Notes: generated by a model from the sequence alone, not told the origin. Shown: positions 1 to 10,550, counted from the stretch's first letter. The stretch is 64,000 nucleotides of DNA from Chitinophagaceae bacterium (GCA_016721085.1 JADKJI010000025.1:41826-105825); one strand, 5' to 3'. Made by a program: numbers and translations.

Positions 1-2621
1 CATTAGGATCTACGATCTTTTCTCCTTTGCTGTCAACAGCAATTGGGTGAGCGTAGAAATCTCCCATTGGGCGACCTACTTCAGATAACAACTGAGCAGC
101 GTTACCATCAAAGTCTGCATGCAAAAGGTTAGTAAGACCAGGAGCCAGTTTCTCTACTTTATTAGTGTTGCTTGCAACGTTCACACCAAGTTCCCATCTC
201 AGGCTCTTTGTTTGAACTGGAATTCCACTCAATGCCATTTCCAATCCTGTATTACGGAGTGTACCGATGTTTGTAAGGATTGAACCAGCACCTGAGCTTG
301 CAGGCAATGTAAGAGGAAGAATCTGATCAACGATCTGACCATTATAATAAGATGCTTCGAAGGTTACACGATTCTTAAGGAATTTTGTTTCCAGACCAAA
401 TTCATATTCATGTTTTTGTTCTGGCTTAATTCCATCGTTACCGAAACTTGTAGGGATGGTAGTATAGATTACTGAAGAACCACCCTGAGCACCTAATGTA
501 TTTTGTGAATACGCTACGTTAGCTCCATAGATATCTGGATAGTTACCCACGATACCCCATGACGCCCTTACTTTACCATAACTCAACCAAAGTGGAGTTG
601 CGAAAGCATCTGAGAAGATAAAGCTTGCGTTAACTGAAGGATATACGAAACTATTGTTGTTAGGATTCATTGTAGATGTTCTGTCTCTACGAACGTTACC
701 TTCAACAAACAGGTATCCTTTATAATTCAAGTTCACTGTTCCTACAAAGGCATCTTTCACCAAAGAAAAACGGGAAGATCCGCTGTTCGGTGTATTGATA
801 GAAGCTGCTAAGTCGAACATGTTTTCTGTACTCAAACCACCATTTGTACTTCTGCTAACACCTTGAGAAATTTCCTTATTAGCAGTATATCCACCCATAA
901 CACTAAGTTCAAGATCCTTATTCAACTTCTTAGTATAAGTCAACAAGGCATCACCATAAAGGATGCTTGATAAATATGAACTAAGACCAAATCCACCAGA
1001 GTTACCGAAAGCAAGAGGCCTTTCAGTAGCTGATCTTGATTCTGTTCTCATTGAAGTGAAGTCGGTAGAAAGCCTTGTGCGGAAACGAAGGTCTTTCACG
1101 ATTTGCCAGTTATTAGTTAAGCTTGCGATTACGCGATTGCTATACTCATCTTCATTTATCTTATTCACTCTCCATACGTAATCTGCGATATCACCTTTAA
1201 ATCCTGGATAGATGATATTTTCAGAAGGAGTTAAGCTTTGGCCAGTTCCCTGTTACAAAACGATATCCTTTACTTGTTTGATAGCGATCGAAATACCAGT
1301 CAGCATTATCAAAACGACCCATCATACCAGTAAAGTTATTCAGCATACGGTCAACTGAATAAGGACGGTTATGAGTTTTCTGATTGATATAGTTGATCAT
1401 TACATCAGTAGTGAAGTTCTTAGCAAAACGGAAACTACTGTTGAAGTTTGCTATATTCTTAGAGTTCTGTGCGCCGATACTTACACCTTCATTTTGTTGA
1501 CGGGTAAGTGAGAAACGCATATTTGAATTTTCAGAAGACTGAGTAACAGCTACGCTGATGCTGGAGTTATGAGCTGTTTGGAAAAGACCTTTATAGTTAT
1601 CTTGTTGAGCAACATAAGGTCTGATCTTACCATCCCAACCTAAAGTTGGTTTGCCATCGAACGCTGGTCCAAAGTTGATACTTGCTGCAGGATTACTACG
1701 AATCTGTTGACCATTTACATTGAAATATACCCAACCATCTGCATCTTGTCCCAGGTTAGCAATACTGTTTGAGATACCTGCACCTCTCTTATTTTGATAA
1801 CGAGGCAGATAAGCTACTTCATCCTGGCTATAGTTAGCAGTTACATCAACACCCAATCCTTTTTTACCTTTTGGACCAGATTTAGTTGTAATCAACACAA
1901 CACCATTCACAGCTTCTGAACCATAAAGAGCAGCTGCAGAGGCACCTTTCAGGATAGAGATATTATCAATATCTTCTGGGTTGATATCTAATAAACCATT
2001 ACCACGAACGCGTTGGTCGCTCCAATAGTCATTGTTTCTTGCTTCACCATTTCTGATAGGTACACCATCCAATACGATTAGTGGTTGGTTTTTACCAGTA
2101 ATGGAGTTGATACCACGAATATTGATATTCACCGCACTTGTTGCACCACCTGGAGTAGCACCGATGCGAACGCCGGGAGCTTTACCATAAAGGGCAGTAG
2201 CAAAGTTGGGTGAACCCGCTTGAGTCAGGTCTTCAGCTTTGATAGTAGTAGTAGCATAACCGAGGGCTTTTTTCTCTTTTGAGATACCCAATGATGTTAC
2301 AACCACTTCCTGTAAAGTTCCTTTTGTTTGAAGTGTTACATTAAATGTGCTTGTGCTTCCTACTTGTAATACTTGATCATCAAAGCCAACATAGCTGATG
2401 GTCAAAGAAGCAGTAGGACTAACTGAAATTGAAAAAGCACCGGTTTCAGATGATAAAACGACGTTCTTTGTGCCGGTTTCCCGTACCGTAGCTCCTGCCA
2501 ATGGCGCGCCCTTAGCGTCTTGTACCACACCGGTAACGGTTTTTTTCGACTGAGCCTGGATTACCATGCTGCTCAAAAGCAGACAGAGTAGAACCAGTAA
2601 AGATTGAATACTCCTTCTCAT
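1..2621 (-). CDS. SusC/RagA-family TonB-linked outer membrane receptor (partial, frameshifted)
   Basis: This is an outer-membrane nutrient receptor that would work with a SusD lipoprotein lying beyond the window. The N-terminus has a signal peptide ending near VIQAQS. A carboxypeptidase-regulatory-like domain follows (about residues 28-105, with GAPLAGATVRETGT), then the SusC linker LQEVVVTSLG and a TonB plug (PLIVLDGVPI, SILKGASAAALYGSEAVNGV). The first frame stops at 1221 after WPKLNSF. Removing one C from the CCC at 1248-1250 restores reading (TGTGQSLTPSENIIYP), and coding continues without a stop to base 1. The C-terminal barrel is off the edge. Family is certain; substrate is unknown. 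The break is probably a sequence error. Confidence 0.93.
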
Positions 2622-3036
2622 TGTTATTGTTTTGGGTTTTTAAAAAGTGTTTGATTTTACCTTAATTATATGCAAACGAGATCATAATTGTCTAAAAGAC
2701 AATTCAAGGGTACACTTTTAATGCACGGGTTGTTAACTTGTTTTTAACATCTGTTTAATGAAAATTAACCAACACATAATTTCAGTGTAAGCAAACGATT
2801 GAAAAATATGTAAAACAGAAAATATTCGTTTACACAACATGTATATACTTACCATTTTCTTCTTCGATTTTAACATCAATTAAAAATGGTTTTAATAACA
2901 TAGGCTTTGCGTATTTATCACGCAAACAAACAGGGGTAAAAAAAAGAGGTCTTTATTTTTTGCATGTGCAGCAGTTTTAAGAAGCAGGGAAAATGAGCAT
3001 TGAGAGAATTGCTGTTTAAACGTTGATGTATATTGG
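2622..3036. other. AT-rich intergenic region upstream of the SusC gene
   Basis: No gene is visible in these 415 bases. The stretch is AT-rich and presumably holds the SusC promoter and leader, but no convincing TTG / TAnnTTTG pair was found on the minus strand. Confidence 0.5.
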
Positions 3037-3085
3037 AGATGTCATCTTACCCCCAAGATGACATCTTGGGGGTAAGATGACATCT
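3037..3085. repeat. Palindromic iteron element, subfamily 2 (copy A)
   Basis: Three copies of AGATGNCATCT start at 3037, 3056 and 3075, a pitch of 19 bp, separated by TACCCCCA and then its complement TGGGGGTA. Together they form a perfect inverted repeat with 23-nt arms (3038-3060 and 3062-3084) around one central base. The element lies 15 bases past the stop codon of the lipoprotein gene. Its 47-bp core is identical to the one behind uvrB at 19218-19264. Confidence 0.9.
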
Positions 3086-3099
3086 CGAGTTGTTTTATA

Positions 3100-3705
3100 C
3101 TATTTCGGGAATTGAATCTTGAATTTACCGTCCTTTATAAACACCGGCTTATCATTTCTATCGTATACCGTTCCACTAAAATATCCACTGGCAATTTTTG
3201 TTTGATGGATATAGGATTCGATGGTGAGCGACATCTCGGTAATCGTTTTGGAATATAACATATCGGGACCGGTTACATTATCATAATATTCCATCGCCAC
3301 TCTATTTGATGTCACATTTGATTTATCAGCATTTAAAGCAATACCATTCATATTAACAGTCATAATCAATCCGGAATCCAAAGAACAAGATGAAGGTCCA
3401 AAAAACGTAAAGGCTAACCGCTCTGGAGTGATGGGTGATGCTGTAATTACCCCACAAAAAAGGGAAGTATCAATTTTGAAACTCCAACGACCCATTTCTA
3501 CTTTATCATGACCAACACACTCAATACAATAATAGGGTATCTTATTTACAACAGGATCTGGTGGCAGAATCGGAGGTATAGTTGTAGTATCTCCTATAGT
3601 CCCTCCCTCATAACTATGATCTTTCCGGCACCCTGGAACATAGAAAAAAACTCCTACGCCCAGAATGACAGGTAGAAAAAGTTTACAAAGCGGGTTTCTC
3701 CTCAT
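3100..3705 (-). CDS. Putative lipoprotein of unknown function
   Basis: The 201-residue product starts with a basic, hydrophobic signal ending in a lipobox (FYVPGC, cysteine at about residue 26) followed by RKD, as in many Bacteroidota lipoproteins. A Thr/Pro-rich linker (TTTIPPILPPDP) follows, then a domain of alternating hydrophobic strands that looks beta-rich. Two cysteines close together (YCIEC) sit near residue 60. I do not recognise the family. It stands alone, facing away from pckG, with a palindromic repeat just behind its stop. It is probably anchored in the outer or inner membrane facing the periplasm. Confidence 0.75.
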   Translation of the reverse strand: MRRNPLCKLFLPVILGVGVFFYVPGCRKDHSYEGGTIGDTTTIPPILPPDPVVNKIPYYCIECVGHDKVEMGRWSFKIDTSLFCGVITASPITPERLAFTFFGPSSCSLDSGLIMTVNMNGIALNADKSNVTSNRVAMEYYDNVTGPDMLYSKTITEMSLTIESYIHQTKIASGYFSGTVYDRNDKPVFIKDGKFKIQFPK

Positions 3706-3929
3706 ATTGAGCCAGTTGATCAGTCAATTTATTATTATCTAGCCGAAATTCCTATTCACGTGGAACTGGCTCATAAGTTATACGACTATTAATTGCAATC
3801 TGTTGCCAGAGGGAGTTGTAAGTAGTTTGTAATATGCTTTAATTATAGATCATATCGAAGAAATAATCCAACCAACAGAAGAAAATCATTTTCCGTTTCA
3901 CCGCTTTTCCGGCAATTGTATTAGTGAAA
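3706..3929. other. Divergent intergenic region, no gene seen
   Basis: This lies between the lipoprotein and pckG genes. It is AT-rich with no supported gene. It should contain the lipoprotein promoter, but no clear element was identified. Confidence 0.45.
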
Positions 3930-4038
3930 ATGTAGTTGTATAATTTGATGGGAACACTGAAAAAAATGGGAAAACCCTCAGGAGATGTCATCTCCCGAGA
4001 TGTCATCTCGGGAGATGACATCCGGGAGGTTGACATCC
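3930..4038. repeat. Palindromic iteron element, subfamily 1 with leader (copy D)
   Basis: AGATGNCATCT units start at 3983, 3998 and 4013, with a degenerate fourth at 4028. The pitch is 15 bp and the spacers are CCCG and CGGG. The first three units form a perfect inverted repeat with 19-nt arms (3984-4002 and 4004-4022). The preceding leader (TAGTTGTATAATTT, GGGAACAC, then TGGGAAAACCCTC) is shared with copies at 10167 and 37788. This copy sits upstream of pckG. Confidence 0.88.
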
Positions 4039-4121
4039 TGAAATAATCCCTACCCCCCTCCTTTTTGATTATTTCCCAATTTTCAATACTACTCCTATAT
4101 TGCAGGCAAATCTTGCTTGTT

Positions 4122-5981
4122 ATGTATCACTACAATGTATTTCCTTCAAAAGAATTTGCCAGTACTCAGGCCGAATTAGAAGGCTGGGTAAAAAACATGG
4201 CTAATCATTTAGAGCCTGCTCATATCCAATGGTGCAACGGATCACAACAGGAATATGACACTCTCTGCAATCTGTTAGTAGAAAAAGGCACTTTCGTTAA
4301 ACTAAATCCCGAAAAAAGGCCTAACAGTTTCGCTTGTTTCAGCGACCCAAGCGATGTGGCCCGTGTCGAAGACCGCACTTATATATGTAGCCGGAGAAAA
4401 GAAGATGCTGGTCCTACCAATAACTGGATGGAACCAAAAGAAATGAAAACCATTCTGGAAGGCCTTACTAAAGGGGCCATGAAAGGCAGAACTTTATACA
4501 TCATTCCCTATTGCATGGGACCCGTTGGTTCTCCCTATTCAAGATATGGTGTACAGCTCACCGACTCTGAATACGTAGTAGTGAATATGCATATTATGAC
4601 CCGCATGGGCGATGCTATTCTTCCTCATATTTATAAGAAAGGGTATGTGAAATGTGTTCATTCAATCGGTGCCCCATTACAAGAAGGGCAAAAGGATAGC
4701 AGCTGGCCTTGCAATCCAACAGTAAAATATATCTCGCATTTCCCTGAAGAAAGACTTATCATCTCTTACGGAAGTGGTTATGGTGGAAATGCCTTACTTG
4801 GCAAAAAATGCTTCGCCCTTCGCATAGCATCAGTTATGGGATTGGAAGAAGGATGGTTAGCAGAACATATGCTTTTATTGGGAGTTGAATCGCCACAAGG
4901 AGAAAAAACATATGTAGCTGCCGCTTTCCCTAGTGCCTGCGGAAAAACCAATTTCGCCATGATGATCCCTCCAAAAGGAATGGATGGTTGGAAAGTAACT
5001 ACTGTTGGTGACGATATCGCCTGGATACACAAAGCCGAAAACGGTAAACTATATGCGATAAACCCCGAAGCTGGTTATTTCGGTGTGGCTCCTGGCACTA
5101 ATGCCAAGACCAATCCTAATGCCATGGAATCAATAAAAGCGAATACTATATTTACTAACGTGGCTATCACTGCAGATAAGGATGTTTGGTGGGAAGGAAT
5201 GACAAAAGAAGTTCCAGATGGAATGACCGACTGGAGAGGACTGCCATATGATAAATCCAGTGGCAAACCAGCAGCTCATCCAAATGCTAGATTCACAGCT
5301 CCTGCATACCAAAACCCAGCTATCGATTCTGATTGGGAAAATCCGGATGGGGTTCCAGTATCAGCTTTCATATTTGGTGGAAGAAGAAGCACAGCTGTTC
5401 CATTAGTTTATGAATCCTTCAACTGGAGTTTCGGTGTTTACCTTGCTGCCACCATGGGAAGTGAAACAACCGCTGCCGCTTTCGGTGAAGTAGGTAAGGT
5501 TAGAAGAGATCCCTATGCAATGCTGCCTTTCCTGGGCTATCATATGGGTGAATACTTCAATCACTGGTTACAATTTGGACGTGACTTACCGAATGCGCCC
5601 CGCATATTCGGTGTTAACTGGTTCCGCAAAAATGATAAAGGCGAATTCGTATGGCCTGGCTTTGGTGAAAACCTCCGTGTACTTAAGTGGATTGTTGGAA
5701 GAGTGAGGGGTAAAGCGTCAGCAGTTGAATGTCCTATAGGTTGGAGACCTCGCTATCGCGATATGGATTGGACCGGTTTGGAAGAATTCCCACGCCCGGT
5801 ATTCCATGAAATGATGTTGGTAGACCGTGAAGTTTGGAAACAGGAATTACTTTCTCACGAAGAATTGTTCTCCCGATTGTTTGATGAATTACCGAAAGAG
5901 TTTTTATTCATGCGTGAGTTATTGCTTTCTTCTTTGTGGAGATCACCGGAGCAGTATAAGTTGGCGCCGGAACACGAATAA
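4122..5981 (+). CDS. pckG: Phosphoenolpyruvate carboxykinase (GTP)
   Basis: This enzyme (EC 4.1.1.32) interconverts oxaloacetate and phosphoenolpyruvate using GTP, the committed gluconeogenic step, in the cytosol. The 619-residue length fits the GTP-dependent family. The family P-loop PSACGKTN is at about residues 270-277, the kinase-2 motif GDDIAW at about 296-301, then [13 protein letters not shown] and the conserved [13 protein letters not shown] near the C-terminus. I start at ATG 4122 (MYHYNVF) because the longer in-frame start at 4065 adds an unconserved hydrophobic stretch. It is monocistronic, with a GC-rich inverted repeat and T-tract behind it. Confidence 0.96.
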   Translation: MYHYNVFPSKEFASTQAELEGWVKNMANHLEPAHIQWCNGSQQEYDTLCNLLVEKGTFVKLNPEKRPNSFACFSDPSDVARVEDRTYICSRRKEDAGPTNNWMEPKEMKTILEGLTKGAMKGRTLYIIPYCMGPVGSPYSRYGVQLTDSEYVVVNMHIMTRMGDAILPHIYKKGYVKCVHSIGAPLQEGQKDSSWPCNPTVKYISHFPEERLIISYGSGYGGNALLGKKCFALRIASVMGLEEGWLAEHMLLLGVESPQGEKTYVAAAFPSACGKTNFAMMIPPKGMDGWKVTTVGDDIAWIHKAENGKLYAINPEAGYFGVAPGTNAKTNPNAMESIKANTIFTNVAITADKDVWWEGMTKEVPDGMTDWRGLPYDKSSGKPAAHPNARFTAPAYQNPAIDSDWENPDGVPVSAFIFGGRRSTAVPLVYESFNWSFGVYLAATMGSETTAAAFGEVGKVRRDPYAMLPFLGYHMGEYFNHWLQFGRDLPNAPRIFGVNWFRKNDKGEFVWPGFGENLRVLKWIVGRVRGKASAVECPIGWRPRYRDMDWTGLEEFPRPVFHEMMLVDREVWKQELLSHEELFSRLFDELPKEFLFMRELLLSSLWRSPEQYKLAPEHE

Positions 5982-6038
5982 GAGGGTTCAATAGGTTTGA
6001 GAAGTTTAAAAGGTTCCTGAGGAAATACAAATACATTT

Positions 6039-6106
6039 AACCGCGGAGACGCGGAGACGCAGTGGTATACCCCGCGTCTCTGCGCCTCTGCGGTTATTTT
6101 TTTTTT
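6039..6106 (+). terminator. GCAGAGACGC-type palindrome with T-tract behind pckG
   Basis: The arms 6039-6060 and 6074-6095 are inverted repeats of 22 nt with three mismatches, built from repeated GCGGAGAC units, followed by a run of Ts to about 6106. This is a plausible Rho-independent terminator for pckG. The same sequence family recurs at 37715-37771 and, as a half element, at 43089-43115, so it is also a dispersed repeat. Confidence 0.65.
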
Positions 6107-6235
6107 GAACAAATCCTGTTCAGCAATTAGTACTGGAAAGCATTAAAAACGGAATTCGTCACATCTTTCAGCCATTACATCACATCTATTTTTAGTGTAT
6201 AATTTCCTACAGTAATCTTGCTGTAAATATTTTAT

Positions 6236-7744
6236 ATGCAGGTGAGATGGAGACAACAGGAAATCGTTTTTGCAAGTGTTATAGTTGCAATGCTGGCCAT
6301 TCAGGTACCTGTAGAACAATTAAGTGGCGCTCAATTACCCTTAAGTTCAACCCGCCAGTCGTTTGAATTAATTGGACAGCCATTCAATTTATTTTGGAAT
6401 TACCTCTTGCCAAGAGTAGCTCCATTTATAGCCCTACTACTAATTATTGCATCAGCAAATCTTTGGTTGATTCCATTATTACAAAAATCATTCAGGGTTT
6501 CAGCCCTATTAGTATTTACATCGATTAGCTATATAGGTTTAGCGGGGGTATTGGCACTTTCTTATTGGCTGGAAGGAGCTTACCTGAAGTATCAATCATC
6601 AGAAATCGGATTGCAGCAGTTAGCAACCAGTTATGCATTAAAAATGTCATTGGCCATTTTATTACCAATGGCAGGATATATCATTCTTAGAGAACTCTTC
6701 ATCAATCATATTGAAAAAAACAAGAAACATAATGAGTTCTGGGTATTGCTTTGTAATAAAATTACCAGTGCGGTTTTCATTTATATCGGGGGCTTCATTT
6801 TCTTTTACATATTCGGCATATTGCGAAGTGATGTTGCAGGTATCTTCTATACTTTTTATCTGGGTGCGCTTATCATAAACTGTTTTATCAATATCTATGC
6901 ACTGTTTCCCCTGATGTATCGGAGTCAAATGCCTTTTAGCAAATTCATTTGGCGATTCCTGATTGCTCCCTTTCTTTTAGCATTAGTTGAATTCCTGATA
7001 TTTGTGGGTATCGCTCATAATCCAAATTGGATTTTCCCTGCATCAGTTTTCCTTTTTGTTCTTGTAATAGGATTTCCCATTTCCTGGATCATTTTCCAGC
7101 AACAGAAAGAAAAATTAGAATCATTTACAAAACTCAGGAAGGATTTAGGAAAAACTTCTGCCAATCTGCAGCTATTACGTTCACAAATCAATCCCCATTT
7201 CCTTTTTAATATCCTTAATACTATTTATGGAACTGCTATCCAGGAAAAAGCAGTAAAAACAGCAGATAACATACAGCGCCTGGGAGATATGATGCGATTT
7301 ATGATGGATGAAAATAATCAGGACTACATTCCATTAGATCGCGAAATCGAATACCTGAAACAATACCTATTTCTACAACAGTCGCGCACTCAAGGTTCAG
7401 ATACTATTACAATCACAAGTGTATTTCCGGAAGAAACTTGCCAAAACTCAATAGCTCCGATGCTGCTGGTTCCCTTTGTAGAAAATGCTTTTAAACATGG
7501 AATCAGGATGGAACAAAAATCATGGATCAATATCCGACTCTTATGCAATCCAGATTCCATTTTGTTTGAAATTTCTAACAGCCTTCATGCGATATCAGAA
7601 AATGATCCCGAGAAAGACAGAAACGGGATCGGTTTGGAAAATGTAAAGGAACGCTTGCAGCTACTATATCCCGGGAAACATGAATTGATTTTACATGAAT
7701 CAAAAGATGAGTTCCTGGTACGATTGAATATTTCAACCCTATAA
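6236..7744 (+). CDS. LytS/YehU-type membrane sensor histidine kinase
   Basis: This is a 502-residue sensor kinase. The N-terminal half (about residues 10-285) carries roughly seven or eight hydrophobic membrane segments with no recognisable extracellular domain. A short linker leads to the His_kinase domain: SQINPHFLFNIL, with the phospho-acceptor His near residue 321, then the N-box VPFVENAFKHGI near 412 and NGIGLENVKERL near 462. It is the first gene of a three-gene set with a thioredoxin-like protein and a LytTR regulator, its likely partner. The signal sensed cannot be read from the sequence. Confidence 0.92.
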   Translation: MQVRWRQQEIVFASVIVAMLAIQVPVEQLSGAQLPLSSTRQSFELIGQPFNLFWNYLLPRVAPFIALLLIIASANLWLIPLLQKSFRVSALLVFTSISYIGLAGVLALSYWLEGAYLKYQSSEIGLQQLATSYALKMSLAILLPMAGYIILRELFINHIEKNKKHNEFWVLLCNKITSAVFIYIGGFIFFYIFGILRSDVAGIFYTFYLGALIINCFINIYALFPLMYRSQMPFSKFIWRFLIAPFLLALVEFLIFVGIAHNPNWIFPASVFLFVLVIGFPISWIIFQQQKEKLESFTKLRKDLGKTSANLQLLRSQINPHFLFNILNTIYGTAIQEKAVKTADNIQRLGDMMRFMMDENNQDYIPLDREIEYLKQYLFLQQSRTQGSDTITITSVFPEETCQNSIAPMLLVPFVENAFKHGIRMEQKSWINIRLLCNPDSILFEISNSLHAISENDPEKDRNGIGLENVKERLQLLYPGKHELILHESKDEFLVRLNISTL

Positions 7745-7768
7745 TTCACATTCATAAATAATTGCATT

Positions 7769-9286
7769 ATGCTCAGTAGAACAATTCTGCTTGTTGTATT
7801 TATTACATGTATCCCAAAATGCTTCTATGCACAATCAGTAGAAATACAAATAGTAAACCGAGAAAGCACGGACAGTTCCATTACTTTAATACTGGAGTAT
7901 GCTGATGGACATTATCTGCAACCTTCAGCACAAATTCCTCTTAATAAAAATGGGATAGGCCATAAACTCATTCCAATACGCTACCCATTATTTGCTGTTC
8001 TCAAAACAAGAAATAGGGAAGAAAAATTATTATTAAGTCCAGGTAGAAGTCTAACAATAATATTATCTGCAGCTAAAAATGTGCAATTAATTAAATTCGA
8101 AGGGACCGCTGCATCTGAGAACAAACTATTACAGGAATTGAAATTGGACTCTGTCCCATTTTATATGAAAGAAGACTGGCAAAATAATCTTTATGCGAAA
8201 ATGCCTATTGATTCATTAGAAACCGAAGTTATATCCAAAGTATCCCTTGAGCAAAGCAAAAAGGTTGAAATGGTAAATAAAGCTTTGGTACCTGTTTATA
8301 TCAAGCAACTCCTGATTTCAGAACTCAAATATGTTGAGCAATGTTACTTAAATGATTTTGCCAGAAATTACATGCGATGGGCGAATAACCCGGTAAACGA
8401 ATCTTTTACAGAAAGGGTTCTAGCAATGTATCCACTACCAGATAGTGCTACGCTTTCAAATGGATTGTATGCAAATATGATGTTAGGATATCAGCAGTCT
8501 TTTGCAATAGCTTCTATGGCAAAAAATATTAAATCAGACAGGAAGGCTGCCCAGCTAGCAATAAGTAATAAACTGGGGATTTCTTTCGAAAAAATAGATA
8601 GTCTGGTTAAAAAATATGGCGAGCGTTATATAATCAGTTGGCTATACGCAAGAAAAAATCTTCCTCGTAACATCCAGGACAAAGTTCTCTTTAATAAAAT
8701 AATGGATGCTTATAATGATGGGTTTATACATAGTGCCCAATATCTTTATGATACATTAAAAACCTATTTTCCCAACAGTAATTACTTGAATACTGCTAAA
8801 ATTGAAATTCAGAAAATAGATGGGTTTCTAAGCAGTAATCGGAACAACCATGCAATTCGTTTTTATCCAACAAAGAAGGTTACTTCTTTAGAAGAGTTGG
8901 TCGCTCCTTATAAAGGAAAGGTAGTTTATCTGGATTTTTGGGGTACTTGGTGCGGACCCTGCCGAATTGAAATGACATATGTAAGTGAATTAAAAAAGCA
9001 TTTCGCCAATAAAGATGTAGTGTTTCTTTATCTAGATATGGATGATGACGAGAAAGAAAACATTTGGATAAATTATGTCAATTTTTATGGTATTGAAGGA
9101 GAGCATTATCGTTTAAACAGAACGCAGATACAAAGTTGCTGGGAGGATGTTAAAAAAGCAGGTGGAGAAACGAATAATTATCCGACATACATTTTATTCA
9201 ATCAAAGTGGCAAAATTGTAAATGCAGCAGCTGAAAGGCCTAGTAGCAGGGAAAAATTATATCGTCAGATTGAAGAACTTTTTTAG
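7769..9286 (+). CDS. Exported TlpA-like thioredoxin-fold protein
   Basis: The 505-residue product has a signal peptide (cleavage near CFYAQS), about 350 residues of helical, unassigned sequence, and a C-terminal thioredoxin domain of the TlpA/AhpC-TSA type. The active-site motif GTWCGPCRIEM is near residue 395. It is predicted to act as a periplasmic thiol-disulfide reductase. Long N-terminal extensions like this are common among Bacteroidota TlpA-like proteins. It lies 24 bases after the kinase gene and 9 bases before the LytTR regulator, so all three are probably one transcript. Its position inside a two-component operon is unusual. Confidence 0.88.
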   Translation: MLSRTILLVVFITCIPKCFYAQSVEIQIVNRESTDSSITLILEYADGHYLQPSAQIPLNKNGIGHKLIPIRYPLFAVLKTRNREEKLLLSPGRSLTIILSAAKNVQLIKFEGTAASENKLLQELKLDSVPFYMKEDWQNNLYAKMPIDSLETEVISKVSLEQSKKVEMVNKALVPVYIKQLLISELKYVEQCYLNDFARNYMRWANNPVNESFTERVLAMYPLPDSATLSNGLYANMMLGYQQSFAIASMAKNIKSDRKAAQLAISNKLGISFEKIDSLVKKYGERYIISWLYARKNLPRNIQDKVLFNKIMDAYNDGFIHSAQYLYDTLKTYFPNSNYLNTAKIEIQKIDGFLSSNRNNHAIRFYPTKKVTSLEELVAPYKGKVVYLDFWGTWCGPCRIEMTYVSELKKHFANKDVVFLYLDMDDDEKENIWINYVNFYGIEGEHYRLNRTQIQSCWEDVKKAGGETNNYPTYILFNQSGKIVNAAAERPSSREKLYRQIEELF

Positions 9287-9295
9287 TTTTAAGAT

Positions 9296-9983
9296 ATGTT
9301 GAGAGCAATTGCAATAGACGATGAACCTTTAGCCCTCGAAATCATGAGAAACCATGCCTCAAAAGTTGATTTCATCAATCTTGAAGCATGTTTCACCAAA
9401 TCCAGTGAGGCCCAGGCCTTCATGCAAGCATCGCAGCCGGATCTTTTGTTTCTGGATATAAAAATGCCAGATATAAATGGCATTGATTTTATTTCAGGAA
9501 TTGCGAACCCTCCAATGACTATTTTCACTACTGCATATAGTGAGCATGCTGTAAAAGGATTTGAATTAAATGCGGTTGATTATTTATTAAAACCATTTTC
9601 CGAAAAAAGGTTCAAGGAAGCTTGTCAAAAGGCCTTTGATCAACTCATATTGAAAAAAAATGCCTTACAGGAAGAAGATAACTCTCTTTTTGTAAAATCG
9701 GGGTTCGAACAAATACGTATAAAACCATCAAGTATCTTATATATTCAGAGCGCGGGAAACTATATTCATTTTATTACAGAAGATTCTAAAGTCACTACCC
9801 GTCTTACAATGACAGAAGTGGAATCTTTATTGAAAGATCGGCTCTTCACCCGTATACATCGATCTTATATTGTGGCCAACAAGCATATTCAGCGTATAGA
9901 AAAATCAGCTGTATGGATAAGGGAGTAAAACTCCTATAGGACCCGGGTATCTCGAAGTAGTTGAGAGAATAACGGGTAGTTAG
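9296..9983 (+). CDS. LytTR-family response regulator (3' frameshift)
   Basis: The product has an N-terminal receiver (acidic pair AIDDEP, phospho-acceptor Asp near residue 53 in FLDIKMPD, and conserved Lys in LLKPF). A LytTR DNA-binding domain follows (YIQSAGNYIHF, FTRIHRSYIVANKHI). It should be the partner of the LytS-type kinase upstream. The first frame stops at 9928 after WIRE, short of the usual LytTR end. Deleting one base near 9919-9923 restores a typical ending (KTPIGPGYLEVVERI) to a stop at 9983. The break is probably a sequence error; if real, the last beta-strand of LytTR is lost. Confidence 0.9.
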
Positions 9984-10166
9984 TGAGGAACAGGAGTTAT
10001 ATGTAGGGGCCTTATAGTTAGAAACCAACCAAGTTTTCAAAATCTGCAGCTCATAACCCGAAGCGAACAAATTCCTTACCGTTTTTCTGATTTACCGGCA
10101 ACTGTATTCAATCCCAGTTAAACAGCCGAACACATAGGCACATAGGAACATAGCCTTCGCAAAATT
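9984..10166. other. Intergenic region with repeat debris
   Basis: No gene is visible. It contains short dispersed-repeat fragments, including GTATTCAATCCCAG near 10107 and three close copies of CACATAGG/ACATAG at about 10130-10155, leading into the iteron element. Confidence 0.45.
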
Positions 10167-10242
10167 TAGTTGTAAAATTTGAGGATAACACCAAAAAAAA
10201 TGGGAAAACCCTCAGCAGATGTCATCTCCCGAGATGACATCT
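10167..10242. repeat. Palindromic iteron element, subfamily 1, short (copy E)
   Basis: The leader (TAGTTGTAAAATTT ... TGGGAAAACCCTC) is followed by only two AGATGNCATCT units, at 10217 and 10232, a pitch of 15 bp. They form an inverted repeat with 11-nt arms around CC. The leader closely matches copies D (3930) and F (37788). Confidence 0.82.
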
Positions 10243-10267
10243 CGAAAAACTCCTGGGGGTTTTAAAA

Positions 10268-10382
10268 AGAAATTGTTTTTTTCCGAAAAAAAAAAAAAAA
10301 AAAAAGAAAAAAAAGAAGAAAAAAAAAAAAAAGGAAGGGGAGGAAGTGGGAAGAGAGGGAAGAAAAAAAAAAAAAAGGGGGG
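10268..10382. repeat. Low-complexity purine tract
   Basis: About 115 bases are nearly all A and G on the plus strand, with A runs of more than ten, then GGAAGGGGAGG-type sequence, another A run and a G run. It encodes only Lys/Gly-rich nonsense. It may be genuine polypurine DNA, but base calls here should be treated with caution. Confidence 0.75.
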
Positions 10383-10498
10383 ATGGGGGCATCTCGGTTA
10401 CGGGGTTGACTTCAAAATCTCCCCGCTTTCGCCTTGTATTGGGTCTTAAATTTCAGTTGGGTGTAACACAAAGAATTGTATTTTCACTGTGGGGGTGA

Positions 10499-10550
10499 AA
10501 TGTATTTGTATTCAATCCCAGCTAATCAATTAAATCATTTTAATCCCAGT
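10499..10550. repeat. Dispersed AATGTATTTGTATTC / TTTTAATCCCAG repeat
   Basis: AATGTATTTGTATTC, then CAGCTAATCAATTAAATC and TTTTAATCCCAG. The same blocks recur at 30362-30387 and 30499-30540, and the first block occurs reverse-complemented at about 6026, next to the GCGGAGAC palindrome. This is a composite intergenic repeat of unknown function. Confidence 0.6.

Noticed and set aside
963..1181. A 72-codon plus-strand frame
   Set aside because: It lies opposite the SusC coding frame, which continues through here with family-typical sequence.
3839..4036. A 65-codon minus-strand frame starting MSTSRMSSPEMTS
   Set aside because: Its N-terminus is simply the translation of the iteron palindrome; the same residues appear at 37896 and 10219 in unrelated frames. 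It is non-coding repeat.
10219..10449. A Lys-rich 76-codon plus-strand frame
   Set aside because: It is the translation of an iteron element plus the polypurine tract.
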